The translations under genes were made by a program, and so were the position numbers. A stretch of DNA of 64,000 nt, from assembly GCF_000004195.4 (NCBI RefSeq), contig NC_030683.2, positions 78,461,410 through 78,525,409 on the forward strand, read 5' to 3'. This DNA is from Xenopus tropicalis. Taxonomy: Eukaryota > Chordata > Amphibia > Anura > Pipidae. Shown one piece after another: positions 34,310-47,641 of the stretch. Numbering within the stretch: the first letter of the stretch is position 1; every line of letters starts with the position of its first letter. The notes under the pieces were generated by a model. The model was not told the DNA's origin and ran no database searches. It was given only the letters and a program-made list of their open reading frames with translations.

Positions 34310-34460
34310 GGTATGCAACTTATCAACCCAAGAGCCAATGAAGAGATACCGATGGGGCAGGCATACATAGCATACAGGCCCAGACTAATCTGCAGATTCT
34401 CACAAATATCAGAGGGGCTGCTGTAAGATGCCAAACCAGTCACTAATTGCAGTTCCCATT
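34310..34460. repeat. interspersed repeat fragment (CAGGCCCAGACT type)
   Basis: CAGGCCCAGACTAATCTGCA, then CTCACAAATATCAGAGGGG, is similar to CAGGCCCAGAATGGCAATCT with GGCAAATATCAGACC at 39865-39910, showing two copies of one interspersed family. No ends were recognised. Confidence 0.5.
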
Positions 34461-35739
34461 GTCTTAAATGCACTCACACATACACTTTACACTTTTTCCA
34501 TTCAAGCCAATAAGATCCATGGGAGTAACTGGAATATTAGATTTGTATTATTTGTTTATCTTTATACCACTGTCTTTAGCTTTATTTAAAAAGCTTTGTA
34601 TGACTTACTATTGCTGGTGAAAATGTGCTAATCTGGTGCACACGAATCAGAATCAAGAAAACAAGAACCAGGAGGCGAAACCGAAGTTGGGCAATGAAAA
34701 CAAGCACAAGCGCCTTTAAATATTTGAAATTTGCGCCTTGCACGATGGTGTCATGCGGCGCGCTGGGTTTAAAAGGACGCGCGCACGACGAGGCAGGTGT
34801 CCTCGCCACCCCACTGGACCACCAGGTATTATTACAATGATGCAGTGTTCAGAAATATTCAAAAGAGTGAATTAATTCCATCAGGAACAAAAATTATTGT
34901 ATGTGCCAAAAGGGTATAATTAAAGTCTATGTAATCCTATAATGACTGTATCCATTTCACATTTTCATTTGAATATACATTAAAGACAGCATTATGCTTT
35001 GCCATATGGATAATAAACTTACTAGGAAAGTATACAGATTCTTGCAATGTTTTATATACCTCTATGGTTATTAATAGTGTGTATTGGTTTTTGCCTGTGG
35101 ACTTCTGTCATTTTTTTCTCTGTTATGATTTCTGCTGTGTTTGAATAAAAAATAGAGCCCTGTTGCAGCATGGCTAAACTATGCATCCTACTTCAAGCCT
35201 TCCTGTTGCATGATTTTTTCTGTTCGTATAAGGCTTCAAGAACATACCTGAGGCCCAGGTAGGAGTCAAACAAAGAGATTCCAAAGGGTGGGTTAGTAAT
35301 CAAAAACACAGTGGAGGTCATTTATATTTAAGTTTGCGCAGTGCATATTTATTTCACAAATGGTTGTTTGCGCATGTTTTTTCCTAAATACTTAAATTTT
35401 GGACTACTCTTCCTTTTTTTGCAAATCACAGTCAAATGCGAATTGCACAAAAACTTCACAAATGAGATATGTGTGAATATAACGCAGATTTTCTCTTTGC
35501 AAGTTTAAATTCCCAATTTGCAAAATATTTTTTCCGCCATTAAAGTTGTGTTGTATTTTGGACGCAGAGTGTGCGCAGAAATATTCACAATTTGCGAATA
35601 ATCCAGATTTAATATTCGCTCTGCAAATAAACTTTTTGCCATTATGTTTGCACATTAAATGCACCGATTTTGTCCAACTTTATAAATATAAACACGGACA
35701 GGGCAAATATGTTCGAATAATTCTGCACTGCAGGAATTT

Positions 35740-36035
35740 TACTAATGGTGTATTTTCGACAACTTTTTCGTATTTTTTGCGACTTTGCGACAAAAATTGT
35801 GCAACAAAATCGTATTGTCGTGCCGTGTACGAAAGTTTCGGATTCATTCAAGCTTCGTTATTGTGACTTTTCTTGGGCTGCACAGTGCCATTGATTCCTA
35901 TGGGAGGCTTCCAAAATCATGCACAGAAGGAACAGTCGGAAAGGTTTTCCTGCATTTTACAATCGTTCGGATACGAAAATTTTGTGACTTTCGGATCGCC
36001 AATACAATATTATCGTGACTAATACGATTTTTCCG
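35740..36035. mobile_element. partial Harbinger-like MITE, opposite orientation
   Basis: AATTTTGTGACTTTCGGATC followed by GCCAATACAATATTATCGTG is almost identical to 5539-5596 and is the reverse complement of blocks in the 33.9 and 53.4 kb copies. GATTCCTATGGGAGGCTTCC matches the 52-bp-repeat region inverted. Terminal repeats are not visible. Confidence 0.65.
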
Positions 36036-37006
36036 TAATTACACCTGTAGCAACCTTTACACGTTTTATTATATAAACCATAATGTTTTTCAATTTTGCT
36101 ATTGATTAAAGATTGTATTAAAGATTGTTATTTAGCACCTAGGAAAAAAACCCTTTCGGCAAATTGAAGCACAACAATTAACAACTCACACTTTAAAATA
36201 ATAAAAGTAAGATACTTATCCTTTTTGTTGCATAAATCAGCAATCAGTCTTAAAACTAACTTCTAAATTCTTACCATTATGCCTAAACTTCCCACTTTCA
36301 AGATGTTTCTTCCAGTGCTCCTCTTCCTCTGCAATGTACTACCATTCTGAACTTGCTGATCCCTTTCATGCATTCAGACATTTGGAAAATATCTTATTTG
36401 TATCTTTCCTACATGAATATTAATATCAGTTTTGATCTCTGTATGTTTTTATGCAAGCATCATTTTAGTAACCTTCCCTGAAAATATGTTCCGTACATTA
36501 ATATATTTCCACAGATTCAAGCTCCAGATCTTAATACAATTCTCTGTTGAATCAGACCGAAGACAGAGTCAATCACAATGTCTCTATTTGTAGCCCTGAA
36601 GCCCATTTATGTACAGCCAGTGCACTGGTGACTTTTATCATTATGCCTCACTCTACTGCCTGCTCATTTTAAGGTTCTGAGATATCTAAGCTTTTTTTTA
36701 CTTTATATTTAGCAGTGTCTGCAGTCATATATTTTAAATAAAGTCATAAATATGAGTATGAAATACGATCATATACACATATATTACATCATATCTCAGA
36801 ATTTGAATCCAATGTAATGTTGCACATTGTCCATTAAAGCACATTTAAAGCATGTTTAGAGGAAGGGCCCCTTTAACTACTGCCTCCTGGAAACACAGGT
36901 TGTACTTTGCATTAGAAAGAGGGAGGTCATATTTTGCATTATAAAGAGGGCAACCTTTAATACAATTTTTGATGAACATTTGTTAAAATAATTAAAGGGG
37001 CAGTTT

Positions 37007-37024
37007 ACACCCCCCCCCCCTTTT
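37007..37024. repeat. homopolymer C tract next to a T tract
   Basis: A run of 13 C followed by TTTT, with further T runs to 37106. Confidence 0.85.
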
Positions 37025-37687
37025 CAATTTCTGCCAAACATTTTTTTTTCCTAATGTTTTAATTATGTTTTGGGTTTTTTTTAGTATTATGTTTTTTTTT
37101 TTTTTAGTATATGTCCATTGTCTGTGAACAAGTAATATGATTATCTACCTTTTAAGGACCAAACATGGAGTAATTCCCCTATTTGCTCTGTTTAACTCAA
37201 ATAATAGCTAAAATGATATATTATTTGTGAATAAAACTATATTACTGTTTTGTACAAGTCCAATTTACTGAACTCATGTTGAAGAAGGGGGAATTCTGTC
37301 CCCTCGAGTTGGTGGTGTAGTGAGTGTAGTGATAAATGGGGACGATAAAAAGAAAGAGTGTTGTAGCTGTATAAAAATCACAAGTACAAAAGAAGAAGAA
37401 TACAGTCGATGGAGATTTTCCATAATTAAGTTACTGTATTCTATCACTTTGCAAATTGCCATTAAAGTGCATTTCTATAGCTTACATTTTTCTACGTGTG
37501 AAATGTCTTTTTGATATTTTGCTAAACAAGTAATTTAAGGGAGGCTATTATGTGACAAAAATATTTACACACAATCTAGATTTGTATCAAAATAAATGTA
37601 TTTTGATAAAAATAAACTCTCAGTTTAGTTTATGTATTAATGTGTATTACATATGGAGGCTATTACGGGTATTTTACAATGCTTCAC

Positions 37688-38179
37688 TTTTTGGCTCCCA
37701 AACCTTCTTTCCTTCAATTTCTCCAGTAGCGTGTTATCTTTAATATCAATATCTTTAAAGATAACACACTATATTGTATAAGAGTACAGTATATTATTAA
37801 ATATAACACACTATATTGTATAAGAGTACACTATATTATTAAAGATAACACGCTATATTGTATAAGAGTAGAGTATATTATTAAAGATAACACACTATAT
37901 TGTATAAGAGTACAGTATATTATTAAACATAACATACTATATTGTATAAGAGTACAGTATATTATTAAATATAACACACTATATTGTATAAGAGTACAGT
38001 ATATTATTAAATATAACACACTATATTGTATAAGAGTACACTATATTATTGAAGATAACACTATAGGGTATAAGAGCACACTGTATGATTAAACATAATA
38101 CACTATAGGACACGTTTGTGTTAATTTTGTCTCTTATCTCATGGAGAAATTGAAGGAAATAAAGTTTGGGAACCCAAAA
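37688..38179. mobile_element. inverted-repeat element framing a 42-bp minisatellite
   Basis: The left arm (37688-37724) and right arm (38142-38179) are inverted copies of about 37 bp with a few mismatches; both contain TTTCCTTCAATTTCTCCA when read inward. The space between them is almost entirely the tandem array. No target duplication or family was recognised, so a transposon origin is inferred from the structure. Confidence 0.65.
37757..38110. repeat. 42-bp tandem repeat, about 8 copies
   Basis: TATAAGAGTAC (with variants in two copies) recurs at exact 42-bp steps (AGAG at 37781, 37823, 37865, 37907, 37949, 37991, 38033) and then at 38073 after a 40-bp unit. Since 42 is 14 codons, the minus strand shows a 14-residue repeating ORF, a repeat artefact. 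The last unit is degenerate. Confidence 0.95.
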
Positions 38180-39864
38180 GGGAAGGGCCGCATCCATTGC
38201 TTTTTTCATATTTGGCCATGGTATATCATGGTATAGAAATAAATCTACATTAACTATGTTACTATGTTACTATGAAGCTACTCGGATAAGTGGTGAAACC
38301 AGCACCGAATTTGTTATTCGCGACCCCAACCCCTCCCCCCGCGCGCATGCACATCCATTTAAACTCACATTGGGAGCAGTGGGGAGAGGTCCCCGTTGTG
38401 CCGTGTGTGAGCAATATGTCAGCACAGCTTGGGCAGCATGCGCCCCAAAATTTGTGCCGCCCTAGGCCTGGGCCTTTGTGGCCAGGCTACAAATCCGGAC
38501 CTGGGTGAAGCATCTTCAATGATTATTCAGCAAGTCCAATTCTAATTTTATAACTACCAGTTAGAATATTAGTTCTTTGACTACTATGGTTGCATTCCAA
38601 ACCATTGGGTTGAATTCTCTACAGTCAAAGAAGGTTTTTTTAAGTGAAAAATGTGTGTGCTAAGAAAATAAAAAAGCAGACTTTTCTTTTGATTATGTTC
38701 TCTTTTGATTAGTTTTTTTTTTTGTAAAATGCAGGGCTTCATGCACAGAGATGCACAGCATGGTATACTGTAAGTGCTGCCATTACTCTCAACAGGCTAT
38801 AGCCAGGCATGCTGTTTGAGTTGGCTCATTGCAGACCGCCTTGGGTGACTTGAGTTGTGGAAGTAAGCATAAGTAAAAAAATGCACAAAATGCAAATCAC
38901 CCTCAAAAAACGTACACAACAAATATGACTTTTGCAATGGATTTCTATTTACTACTGTATTTCCCGTTCAAATTGAATTAATGTGTTTTATTTACCTCCT
39001 TTTGTACTTTTCTTAGCAGCATCTAATACATCAGTTGTAACCTCTTAATTATGGTCAATATACAGTAAAAGGACAATTTATAGAGTGAATGTATTAAAAA
39101 ATGTATTTAAAGATATAATCAGAGATATTTTATCTATGCTCCATTGTACAGTAGATGGAAGTACAGCAAATTTACCTGAGCTTTCTTTGCATCAATATCT
39201 TATCAATATGTTATCAAAATTTTTAGCGAATCAGAGATCTCTTAGAGACAGATCTTCTTATTCTAAATGTACATTATTGTGATAGCCTTAAAGACTTGCT
39301 ACCTTCCCGTTGTTCTGCTGGGAGGGGGGTGATATCACTCCAACTTGCAGCTCAGCAGTAAAGTGTGACTGAAGTTTATCAGAGCATAGGACACATGGCT
39401 ATGGCACTCTGGGAAATAAAGAATATGGCTAACCTCATGTGAAATTTCAAAATTAAATAAAAAAAAAAAAACTTGCGTTTCTGAAAAATGGATTTCAATG
39501 CAGGATTCTGCTGGAGAAGCTCTATTAAATGATGTGGTTTTTTTTTAAAAAAGCATGGTTTCCCATGACAGTATTCCTTTAATGGTAGAACAGTCACAGA
39601 CATTAGATTGCCATGGTTTCGTTGAACTAATTCAGTTAGGTGTTGGCTGAAACAGATGTGTAAAAGAATGATCCAGTCACAATGTTACCATGATTCTCAC
39701 TGAGATCTTTAAATGTTCATGAACAGAAGTGTGAATTGTTATGAAACCACCGGTGTTAGGCTTTCAAAGTGGCATTGTATGTTGCTGACAAGCGATGTTG
39801 CAGGCACCCTCCTCTGTTCAGGAATAGTTTTCTATCATCTATCCATCCATAGATAGGCAAAGAC

Positions 39865-39930
39865 AGGCCCAGAATGGCAATCTGTAGATTCTGGCAAATA
39901 TCAGACCTGGTCAAAGCCACAAAGGCTAGG
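39865..39930. repeat. second fragment of the CAGGCCCAGACT repeat
   Basis: Matches the fragment at 34378-34430 in the same orientation over about 50 bp (CAGGCCCAGA, CTGTAGATTCTGGCAAATAT). Short and diverged. Confidence 0.45.
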
Positions 39931-41627
39931 GCCCATATGCTCTGTATAAAAATAAATAAAAAATACATATTTCTATATAGGAGGAATGTTAAACCAGTGG
40001 CCATGGGTATACTCAAAGGACCCAGAAAAAATGTGTGTGTGTGTGTTTTTTTTTTTTTTTAATTCGCCAGGTTTCTTTTCATCATTTTCCCATCATGTGT
40101 ACCCAGCAAAGCAACCTATCCATCACCTGGCATCACAAGGGCAACATGGGAAGTTTAGAATCTGCAACATGACAAATAAAAGGAGTCAATAAATAGAGAA
40201 AGAAATAGTTGGTAGTGATGAACCTATGTTCTCACCAGATATAGAATGAAATTCCGCTATCTTCAAATATTTTTGCTAAACTGCTGAAAACATTTGCGTC
40301 CAAAATTTTTGCTGTGAAAAAAGTTGGCATATAAAAACATCCATAGACTCCAATATATTTTGTATGGAACAAGTATCTGTGAAAAAAATTTGATGCGAGA
40401 AAGTCACTGCAAAGAACACCCACTAACTTCAATGTGTTTTGTAAATTTTTAGCTGTTTTGCAAATGTTCTCACTGTTTCTTGAGTTTATTTTCCAAATTA
40501 TCATGTTGACCTACTTAACGTTTTTGTCTCTTGCCTTCTGATTATTTATTCTTTTTACCAGTCCTCTTGTTTTTTTGTTCATTGAATAACAATTTAAACA
40601 TTAGGTCATCATGACAAACAAGGCATTTGCCTTTTATCAATATATGAATCCCTATTACCTGCACATGTAAGCTAGAACAAGCTGTCCACCCCTAGCAATA
40701 AAGTCACATAGTAAAACTTATGAGAAGTTCTAAGAAAGCTTGTGACAAGCCTGTCAGTTAGTGAGTAGCTGAATTGGTTTGGCAAGTCTAAAACGGCAAA
40801 CTGAGCCAGTAACACCTCAGGTTTTTAAAGTGCAAGAAAATAAATATACAATCAGCTTGTAATATTTCCTTAAGCCAAATCCATATTGAAAATAGAAAAT
40901 GAATCTATTTCCACCAATAACAAAAACGTGCAAAAATAAATCTCAAAGAAACCAGTATGCATCTCTCCATATTAAGTTTGCTTCATATAATGCAGCTTCT
41001 CTCTTTACTATTTCTGGCCTCTATGCTCAAGCAAAGAATTTGACAGTCTTGGTTGCCACGAAACAAACATGGGGTTTTCTCACAGCAGTACCAGGTCAGC
41101 AAGCTGGGTTAAGTGCACTGAACGATGTAAAGTGTTTTCAATCACTAATCTTAGCAACAGTAAGGATGATACTTGATTTTACCTTGATCAAGGAATACAA
41201 GATTTTCTGTGAACCACTGGTATCTAACTATATAAAGTTCTAGATACATTTTTTATGAGACAGATCTTTTTAGATAGAAAGAAAAAATATTTGGAAAGTA
41301 GAAGAAAAAGCAATATTACCTGTTGCAAAATTGATTTAATGGATACGTTTATTGGAGACAGTAAGTTAGGTAACTAGAGAATAAAACAGGCATATACAGT
41401 GAAATATAATAGTTGTGTTAAAAACAATAGAATATATGCTTACTAATTGTCAAAAGTCATCTGCAAAGGTCTTAGGTGTAAGATGATGTAATATGTTTCA
41501 TTTTCATAAGAATAAATCTATTTACTTTGATTGTTCAAAATTAACCATAACGCGTGACCAGATGATACACACACATCTATATTATACTCAGTATTGATCT
41601 TAAGATAGAAATATTCTTGGAAATTCT

Positions 41628-41905
41628 TTTCAAGAAGTCATCCAAGCCAATTAATAGAATCTACCATCAATACATCCCCCAGCAGGGCATTCCAAAAACT
41701 CATTGCCCTCACCATGAAGAACTATTTTCGCTGATGCAAATAGCTCAGTTCCTCAAGTCTAATAAGTCTAAAGGGTTGTCCTCTGGTTCTTTCTTATTTT
41801 CAATGTAAAAAAGATCCCCCACTATCTGTCTATACTGTCATCTAATGTACTTGTAAAGCATAATCATGTCCCTTCATACCCACCTTTTCTCCAGAAAACA
41901 AAACA
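41628..41905 (-). mobile_element. old fragment of a related LINE 3' region
   Basis: AGGGCATTCCAAAAACTCAT, TTGCCCTCACCATGAAGAAC and TCTAATGTACTTGTAAAGC run collinear with 47908-48120 of the intact LINE (GGGCATTCCATAACCTCACT, TAATGTACTTGTACAGAG). The fragment is diverged and has lost the reading frame. Confidence 0.8.
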
Positions 41906-42307
41906 CCAACAATAGTTGGTTTAGAAGGGAACTAAACACCACTCCAGGCCCCCTCTATGAGCCCCCTCTCTGCTTCCTCAGTGCATCACCTGCCACCATC
42001 AAAGGTGTCCCTATGTGTGTGCCTGATATAAACATGCAGTGGGGTCTCGTGCCATTTCAGATACTTTTCTGTTTAAGCTGCCAGCATATACAGTCGTAGC
42101 TTTGTCCAAGATAGATATATACCCCTGTGTACTAAGAGAGCTAAATTTAGTTTAACCTATTCCACTATAACTGGCTATAGTGCCATTCTCAACCTAGTTC
42201 TCAACCTAGTACTTACAGGCCTCATATCTATAAAGGGCAAATTATTTGAGGGTTTATTAGCAGCAACAATGAAAATTATGCCTGGGAAAAAAGTAATTAA
42301 ATGTAAC

Positions 42308-42528
42308 ACAGGTATGGGACCTGCTATCCAGAATGCTTGGGACATGGGGTTTTCAGGATTGTTAATTATATCATAGTTGGGATCAAGTACAAGGTACTGT
42401 TTTATTATTACAGAGATTTTTTTTAAATTTTAAATGATTTGATTATAGTGTAATCTATGGGAAATGGCATTCCTGTAATTCTGAGCTTTTTGCATAACCG
42501 GTTTCTGTATAATGGGCCCCATACCTGT
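42308..42528. mobile_element. palindromic MITE, ACAGGTATGGG family, internally deleted
   Basis: It begins ACAGGTATGGGACCTGCTAT and ends GGGCCCCATACCTGT. The middle is shortened (TTTTCAGGATTG..TTGGGATCAAGTACAAGGTA). Confidence 0.85.
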
Positions 42529-42636
42529 AGTAATAGTAATGATGGACATATATCAACTAATTTACTTGCTTTTTCAGATGTAGAAAGTTGTACAGTAGTT
42601 TTGCAGTAGATGTGATCTACTTAGATTCTGTCAAGA

Positions 42637-42870
42637 TATATAGTAACACATAGTAGTTTATGCTAAAAAAAGACACACACAGGTTCAACTTTTTTTCCAA
42701 ATAAAACCTGTCCAACTGTTAGATAACCCAAAGAAAGCATACAGCCCCACATGAAGATGTTTCAAGTTTTCCTCAACAGAAAAAATACCTTCCTAACTCC
42801 AAAAGGGCAGTCAGACCAGACCCTGGATAATATTGTTCAGTTGCCTCATGCCCTAGTATAGTGCAAATAG
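42637..42870 (-). mobile_element. LINE 3'-end fragment, second family
   Basis: TATATAGTAACACATAGTAG followed by AAAAAAAGACACACACAGG, GGTTCAACTTTTTTTCC and GGGCAGTCAGACCAGACCCT resembles the tail of CR1/L2-type frog LINEs (AGTTACATAG, then GGTTGAAAAAAGAC...). Short and degenerate; family not certain. Confidence 0.5.
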
Positions 42871-43072
42871 CGGCATAAATATTTTTTTTCTAGCAACCAA
42901 TGGTTGTCAATTAGTCAGTATATGAAAGTGCATATAAGAATTTCCATATATTCTGCCTTACTCTAGGACTTAAGGAGTCCAGATATAACCACATTTTGCT
43001 GGTTCAAGTGCAGTAAAAGAGTATAGTGTACATACAAGTGTTATGAAGAATTTTTCATTTTATGTACTATAA

Positions 43073-43130
43073 CAGGGGTGCCCAGACTTTGTCACTTTGA
43101 TCTACTCTTGCCACCAGGCCTCTGTCATGA
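43073..43130. repeat. hAT-like end fragment
   Basis: CAGGGGTGCCCAGACTTTGT followed by TTGATCTACTC resembles a hAT terminal repeat. GATCTACTCATATACTGCG near 43561 may be a related inner block, but the partner terminus is not seen. Confidence 0.4.
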
Positions 43131-43741
43131 GATCTACCACAGTTAAAATTGTGTGACATCTATCATTTGGTGCAAAAAGCAAGAGAAAGCATCAATCGAT
43201 GTTTAACAAATACACATAGCAATATATAAATGTAGTGCCAGATTTACATTTAATGCCCACATAAAATTATTCAAGTGCCAACTTCATGTTTAATGTGAAA
43301 GGATTGTAGTAGTACTTACCTTCTTGATGGCCCACTTTGTTGTCTGCACATAGAAACATATATAAAGTAGGAACAAATATATACAGCGGGCCTAGTGGGG
43401 ACAATCTTCTATACTGGGATGAAACTACAAAGACGGATGGCTTGAGCAGCCGCACTCAAAAGCTCCAGTATGCTGGGGGAAAAATGAAGTGGCGGGATGT
43501 CATCCCCTGCATTCCACCTCAAGTTCCAGAAACTTTAAACCAGTACCAGAAACGTTAAAATGATCTACTCATATACTGCGATCTACTATAATATCTCCAT
43601 GAAGAATAAGGTAGGCATGTAAATATTCATTTTAATGCCAAGGAATCAGGTTTGTACAATTGGATATTATATATTTCTGCCTATATTGTGTTTGTGATAA
43701 AAGTTATTTTGCCAGGAATATTCATCCTGTGTTTTGCTTAC

Positions 43742-43945
43742 CCTGGAAATTAGCTCTCCAACCATGCCAGTCCAGGTGCCATTCAGCTCTGGGACACCAT
43801 AAACACCATCAGCAACCAGGCGGATTTTGTAATTGAATCGCAGGATGGCAGCAAGCTCCTTTAGCATGTCTACACAAAAACCTTCATACCGGTCGTTACC
43901 CTCTAATTCCTGATGGTTTGCTTTCAACATGAGGTATGGATTTTC
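43742..43945 (-). CDS. grik4: grik4 coding exon (S1 glutamate-binding segment)
   Basis: 204 nt, 68 codons, phase 0 at both ends. The acceptor is an uninterrupted T tract ending TTTGCAG, the donor GTAAGC. The peptide runs [20 protein letters not shown], then [20 protein letters not shown], and ends with [13 protein letters not shown]. This is the start of the S1 lobe of the ligand-binding domain, which forms the extracellular clamshell for glutamate together with S2. ENPYLML separates GluK4 from GluK5, which I recall reading EEPYVM at this place. An NGT sequon is present. The frame stays open a little past the donor (VSKTQDEYS...), which is simply read-through into the intron. It is followed in frame by [12 protein letters not shown] from exon 29728-29841, with a 13.9-kb intron between. 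Confidence 0.97.
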
Positions 43946-46900
43946 CTGCAAAAAAAACTGGGCATGGTCATTATATTTCCCCTTAGATTTTTTGTGCCTT
44001 TAACTGGACATAGATATGATAATACCTTTTGCCATGCAGCTGTATCTTTTTAACTTAATACTACAAAAAGGAACAAGTTTTTCACCAGGTATTTTTTAGC
44101 TGATATTTCAGTACAGTACATTTCTAAGGGCTTTGCTCTATTACAGACAGATTCTACAATCATCTTCAAGGGGACCCATCAGTTTCAAATCTGTCTGGAT
44201 TTTTTTAACAAGCAATTATGATTAACTCTATAATTTTAATAACTATGAAGTATGCCATTTCCTTAGTAAAATATAAAAGAATATGTAATGTCCTTTGTAA
44301 GATATTCCCTCTGCTCTGAGATCGGACATCACTACCTAAATTTTATGAAAAGAAAAATAATTTTAAGCAACTTTGCAATATACATCAATTAAAAAATCTG
44401 CATTCATGATTTTTGAAGTAATAATATATTTTGGAACAATTACCCAAGTCTGGCCCCCTGTTGTAACAGTAGTCGACTGTCCTCAACCTGCCTTCAGCCT
44501 ACATCCTCCAAACCCCACAATTCCCTGCCAATGTGAAGTCAATAAGGAAGGGAACATCACAGTGCAATGCATTGTGGGTTATATAGTTCCTGCATGCTGT
44601 CTGTAAGCTGTGAAGAAGTTGTTATAATTTGTAACATGAGTATTTTAGTCTCCTTCCCTTCCAGGATTTCAAATAATGCAGAACGAGAAGAACTGTTTTG
44701 CAGCAGGATTTCAGTATATAAAAACTGTATTTATTCATACTTTTTGAAGGAACAGATTACAGTGATAGTGGTATATTAGGGGTTTCTGTATTGTGTGGGG
44801 CTCTTTAACAAATTTTGGTTCAGAAGCTGGAGCTCCCCTATAAAGATTATAGCTGAAACTGTCTTTCCTTTTTATTGACACTGCCCTCTGTAAAGCTTTT
44901 GAAAACCCTACCTATATTTGAGTATATCCTATTATATAATGATTTCATTACATGGACTAGTGTAAGGAATTGTGGGAGTCCAGGCCAATAATATCTAAAT
45001 ACTTTATGCTGCATAACCTTGAACTCCAACACAAAGCACCAATAATAGATAATGAGCATCTATTTAAAACACCCACACAACACATAAACCTTTAGACAAC
45101 CTAAAGATTAATTTATTCCTATATAGTTGTCAAATGCGAATGTACACACTGTCAATACAGTGTTGTTTTTGCACATTCTCTCCTATGGCAATTTCCATTT
45201 GGTGTATTAACTCCCTAGATGCCTGGCATGGCATAAATCTGTACAACTGCTGCAACAAAGTGCATGGGACGTCTGTCTGCAGCAAATGTACATAATGACT
45301 TATTGCAAACCTAGGTCAGCAGACAAACTTCCTTAAAGGGGAAATACACCCCTTTTTTTGAGATAAAAAATAATTCATTTGGGACTATGAAAAAGGTTCA
45401 TAAACACTACCAGCCTAAATACCTGATTACTTCTCACAGTGTAGTGCAATGCCTCCCTTACCTTGTTCCATTGTCAAGTGATGGATTTGTGTGCAAATAA
45501 AGTTACACATACAAATAAGCACAAAGTTACCATCTAAGTTCCAACTTTTGCTATTAGGGTCTAGTACAAGTGTAACTTTTGGGCTTTCCTTTCCCGACAT
45601 ATTAAATAATAAAAAGGATAGTATTATGCTAAACATTTTTTATTAAAGGGTTCTCCTGCTGGGTAGTGGTTGCTGTATTCATGTATAGATGTTTTACTGA
45701 ACTTAATCTCCAATTAAGCCAGAAAGCCTTTGGCTGCAACCTTCTGGACTAAAAATGCATGTAGGAGGTCACTATAACCTGGAATATGTATTCCAGCTGC
45801 TTCTCTCACCTTCAACTAGCCCTTACGGCAGATTGCTATGCATAACTGTTGGGGACACTGACTGATGACAGGTAAGATCTGAAAGGGACACCTAAGTTCA
45901 GGTCCAGACTGGGATTTAAAATAGACGTTGGTATTATATATATGCAGTGTCTTCTACTGATGTAGAACCTACAGTGAGTTTATGGCATCTCAAAGTAGCC
46001 CTCTGCTGTCAGTTTGGACTGGCTTAAGACCCCAAAGGTGTCACCTGAGAGACAACCCAAGGCAGGTGAGCTGAGATGGTAAATATACAGATATATTAAA
46101 CAATATAGAAGTGTTGCATAAATTATATATGCATATAAACTATTCTGTGTTAAAGGTAAAAGGGTGTACTCATGATTTCAATGCTGTCCACACAGCATTC
46201 AAATCATGGGTGTGAGTCTTGCTATATAACATAAGGTTTCATACATAACATAACACAATATATTACAGGGGTAGCGTACATGCAGTGCTGGAAACTGTAT
46301 TATTTAGTTAAGCATAACATGCAATATTAACCAAGATAGCATGTGGAGAATGTGAAAGCGAAAGCAACTGTAAGAATACAAAATCACTGTTTAGTGTAAA
46401 TAATGGAGAATTAGGGGAATTGTAATTCACTAACATGAAAAGTGCTACATTAGTAAAGTCCTACAACTTTGGTTGGACCTACCGAAAGGTGAACATCCCC
46501 TTTAAGTAAAATAGCAGCTGTAATTTCCCTTCTTTAACTCTCATGATGTTATCACTATTGTGCAAGGAAGCAGAGCAACAAGAAGCAAAATAACTAACCA
46601 TGGTTGTTTTTAACAGAGCTACTAGCACAGGAGGAGGAATGTAGGAGGAGAGGCTCTTAAAGCCTGACATTAGATGGAAAGTCCCTAAGCAACTGTCATA
46701 GATGAGGAGATCATGCTTTAAACAGAGATCTGTATAGGCAAATTCATTTATAAAATCAATTTTGTTTTTAATGGATTTCATTTTTTTTAATTAAAAATCA
46801 TGGGTTCACTTTGCCATTTATTAGCCATTCCGAAAGAAAACATTTTTGACCACTAAAAATGCCAATGGAGTTCTGAAGCTTGTGCCATTAACAATAGTGT

Positions 46901-47529
46901 TTAAGAAAGCACCACAGCAAAATAAGGTGAAGCGATAAGTAACAGTGACCCATGCATGTATTCCCGCACTGATATTCTCTCTTGTCACAGGCTTTTGCAG
47001 TTACTTGTACTTTTATAATGATTGCTGCCACAGGCTGATTTTTTTTGTTAAGAGAAACAAGCTGAAAAATCTTTAATTTAATTTTTACTCTCTTTGAACA
47101 CAAAAATTTGACCTTTTTGTAACAAAAATGTGGGTTTTCACTGTTATTAAACTGGGATTGAGTTTTGTTGATAGAGATGTGCCTCCTAAATAAAAGATTT
47201 TTTCATTTGATATTAACCAAAACAAAAGGCTTCTGCAATGGAGGTGTTACATATCTACCATGTATGTACCATGTATTCTTTAAAAATGTACAACTTGCAT
47301 GACCCCCAGTTCTGGCAAGCAAACTGACCTCAACTGTCATGGTTGACAAGTCAGAGCAGCACAATTTGGCTATCCATACATGTGAAAAAGTTGTACAAAC
47401 ATCTATTTGTCTCATATAGGTCCCATACTGTTCCTTATTACATTTGGCCCTAAATATGGTAAGTATAGTTACAAATAATCAGATAATACATTCTCTTAGT
47501 AGATTTATACTATGGTGAGCCAAACTGCA

Positions 47530-47595
47530 AAAAGGTCCCTTTATCCAGAAGACTCCAGTTCCCAGGCATTCCGGGTAACAGGTCCCATACCTGTA
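47530..47595. mobile_element. palindromic MITE end fragment
   Basis: CATTCCGGGTAACAGGTCCC followed by ATACCTGTAT matches one end of the ACAGGTATGGG family. Directly beyond the LINE tail. Confidence 0.65.
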
Positions 47596-47641
47596 TATGA
47601 TAAGTTATGCCTGATATATTACTGCCTGTGATATAAATATT

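Noticed and set aside
37831..38019. 14-residue repeating ORF (LIIYCTLIQYSVLY)
   Set aside because: Direct consequence of a 42-bp tandem repeat.
43337..43558. 73-codon plus-strand ORF (LLYWDETTKTDGLSSRTQKL...)
   Set aside because: It lies between hAT-like blocks and overlaps a minus-strand ORF; no start context or family could be supported.
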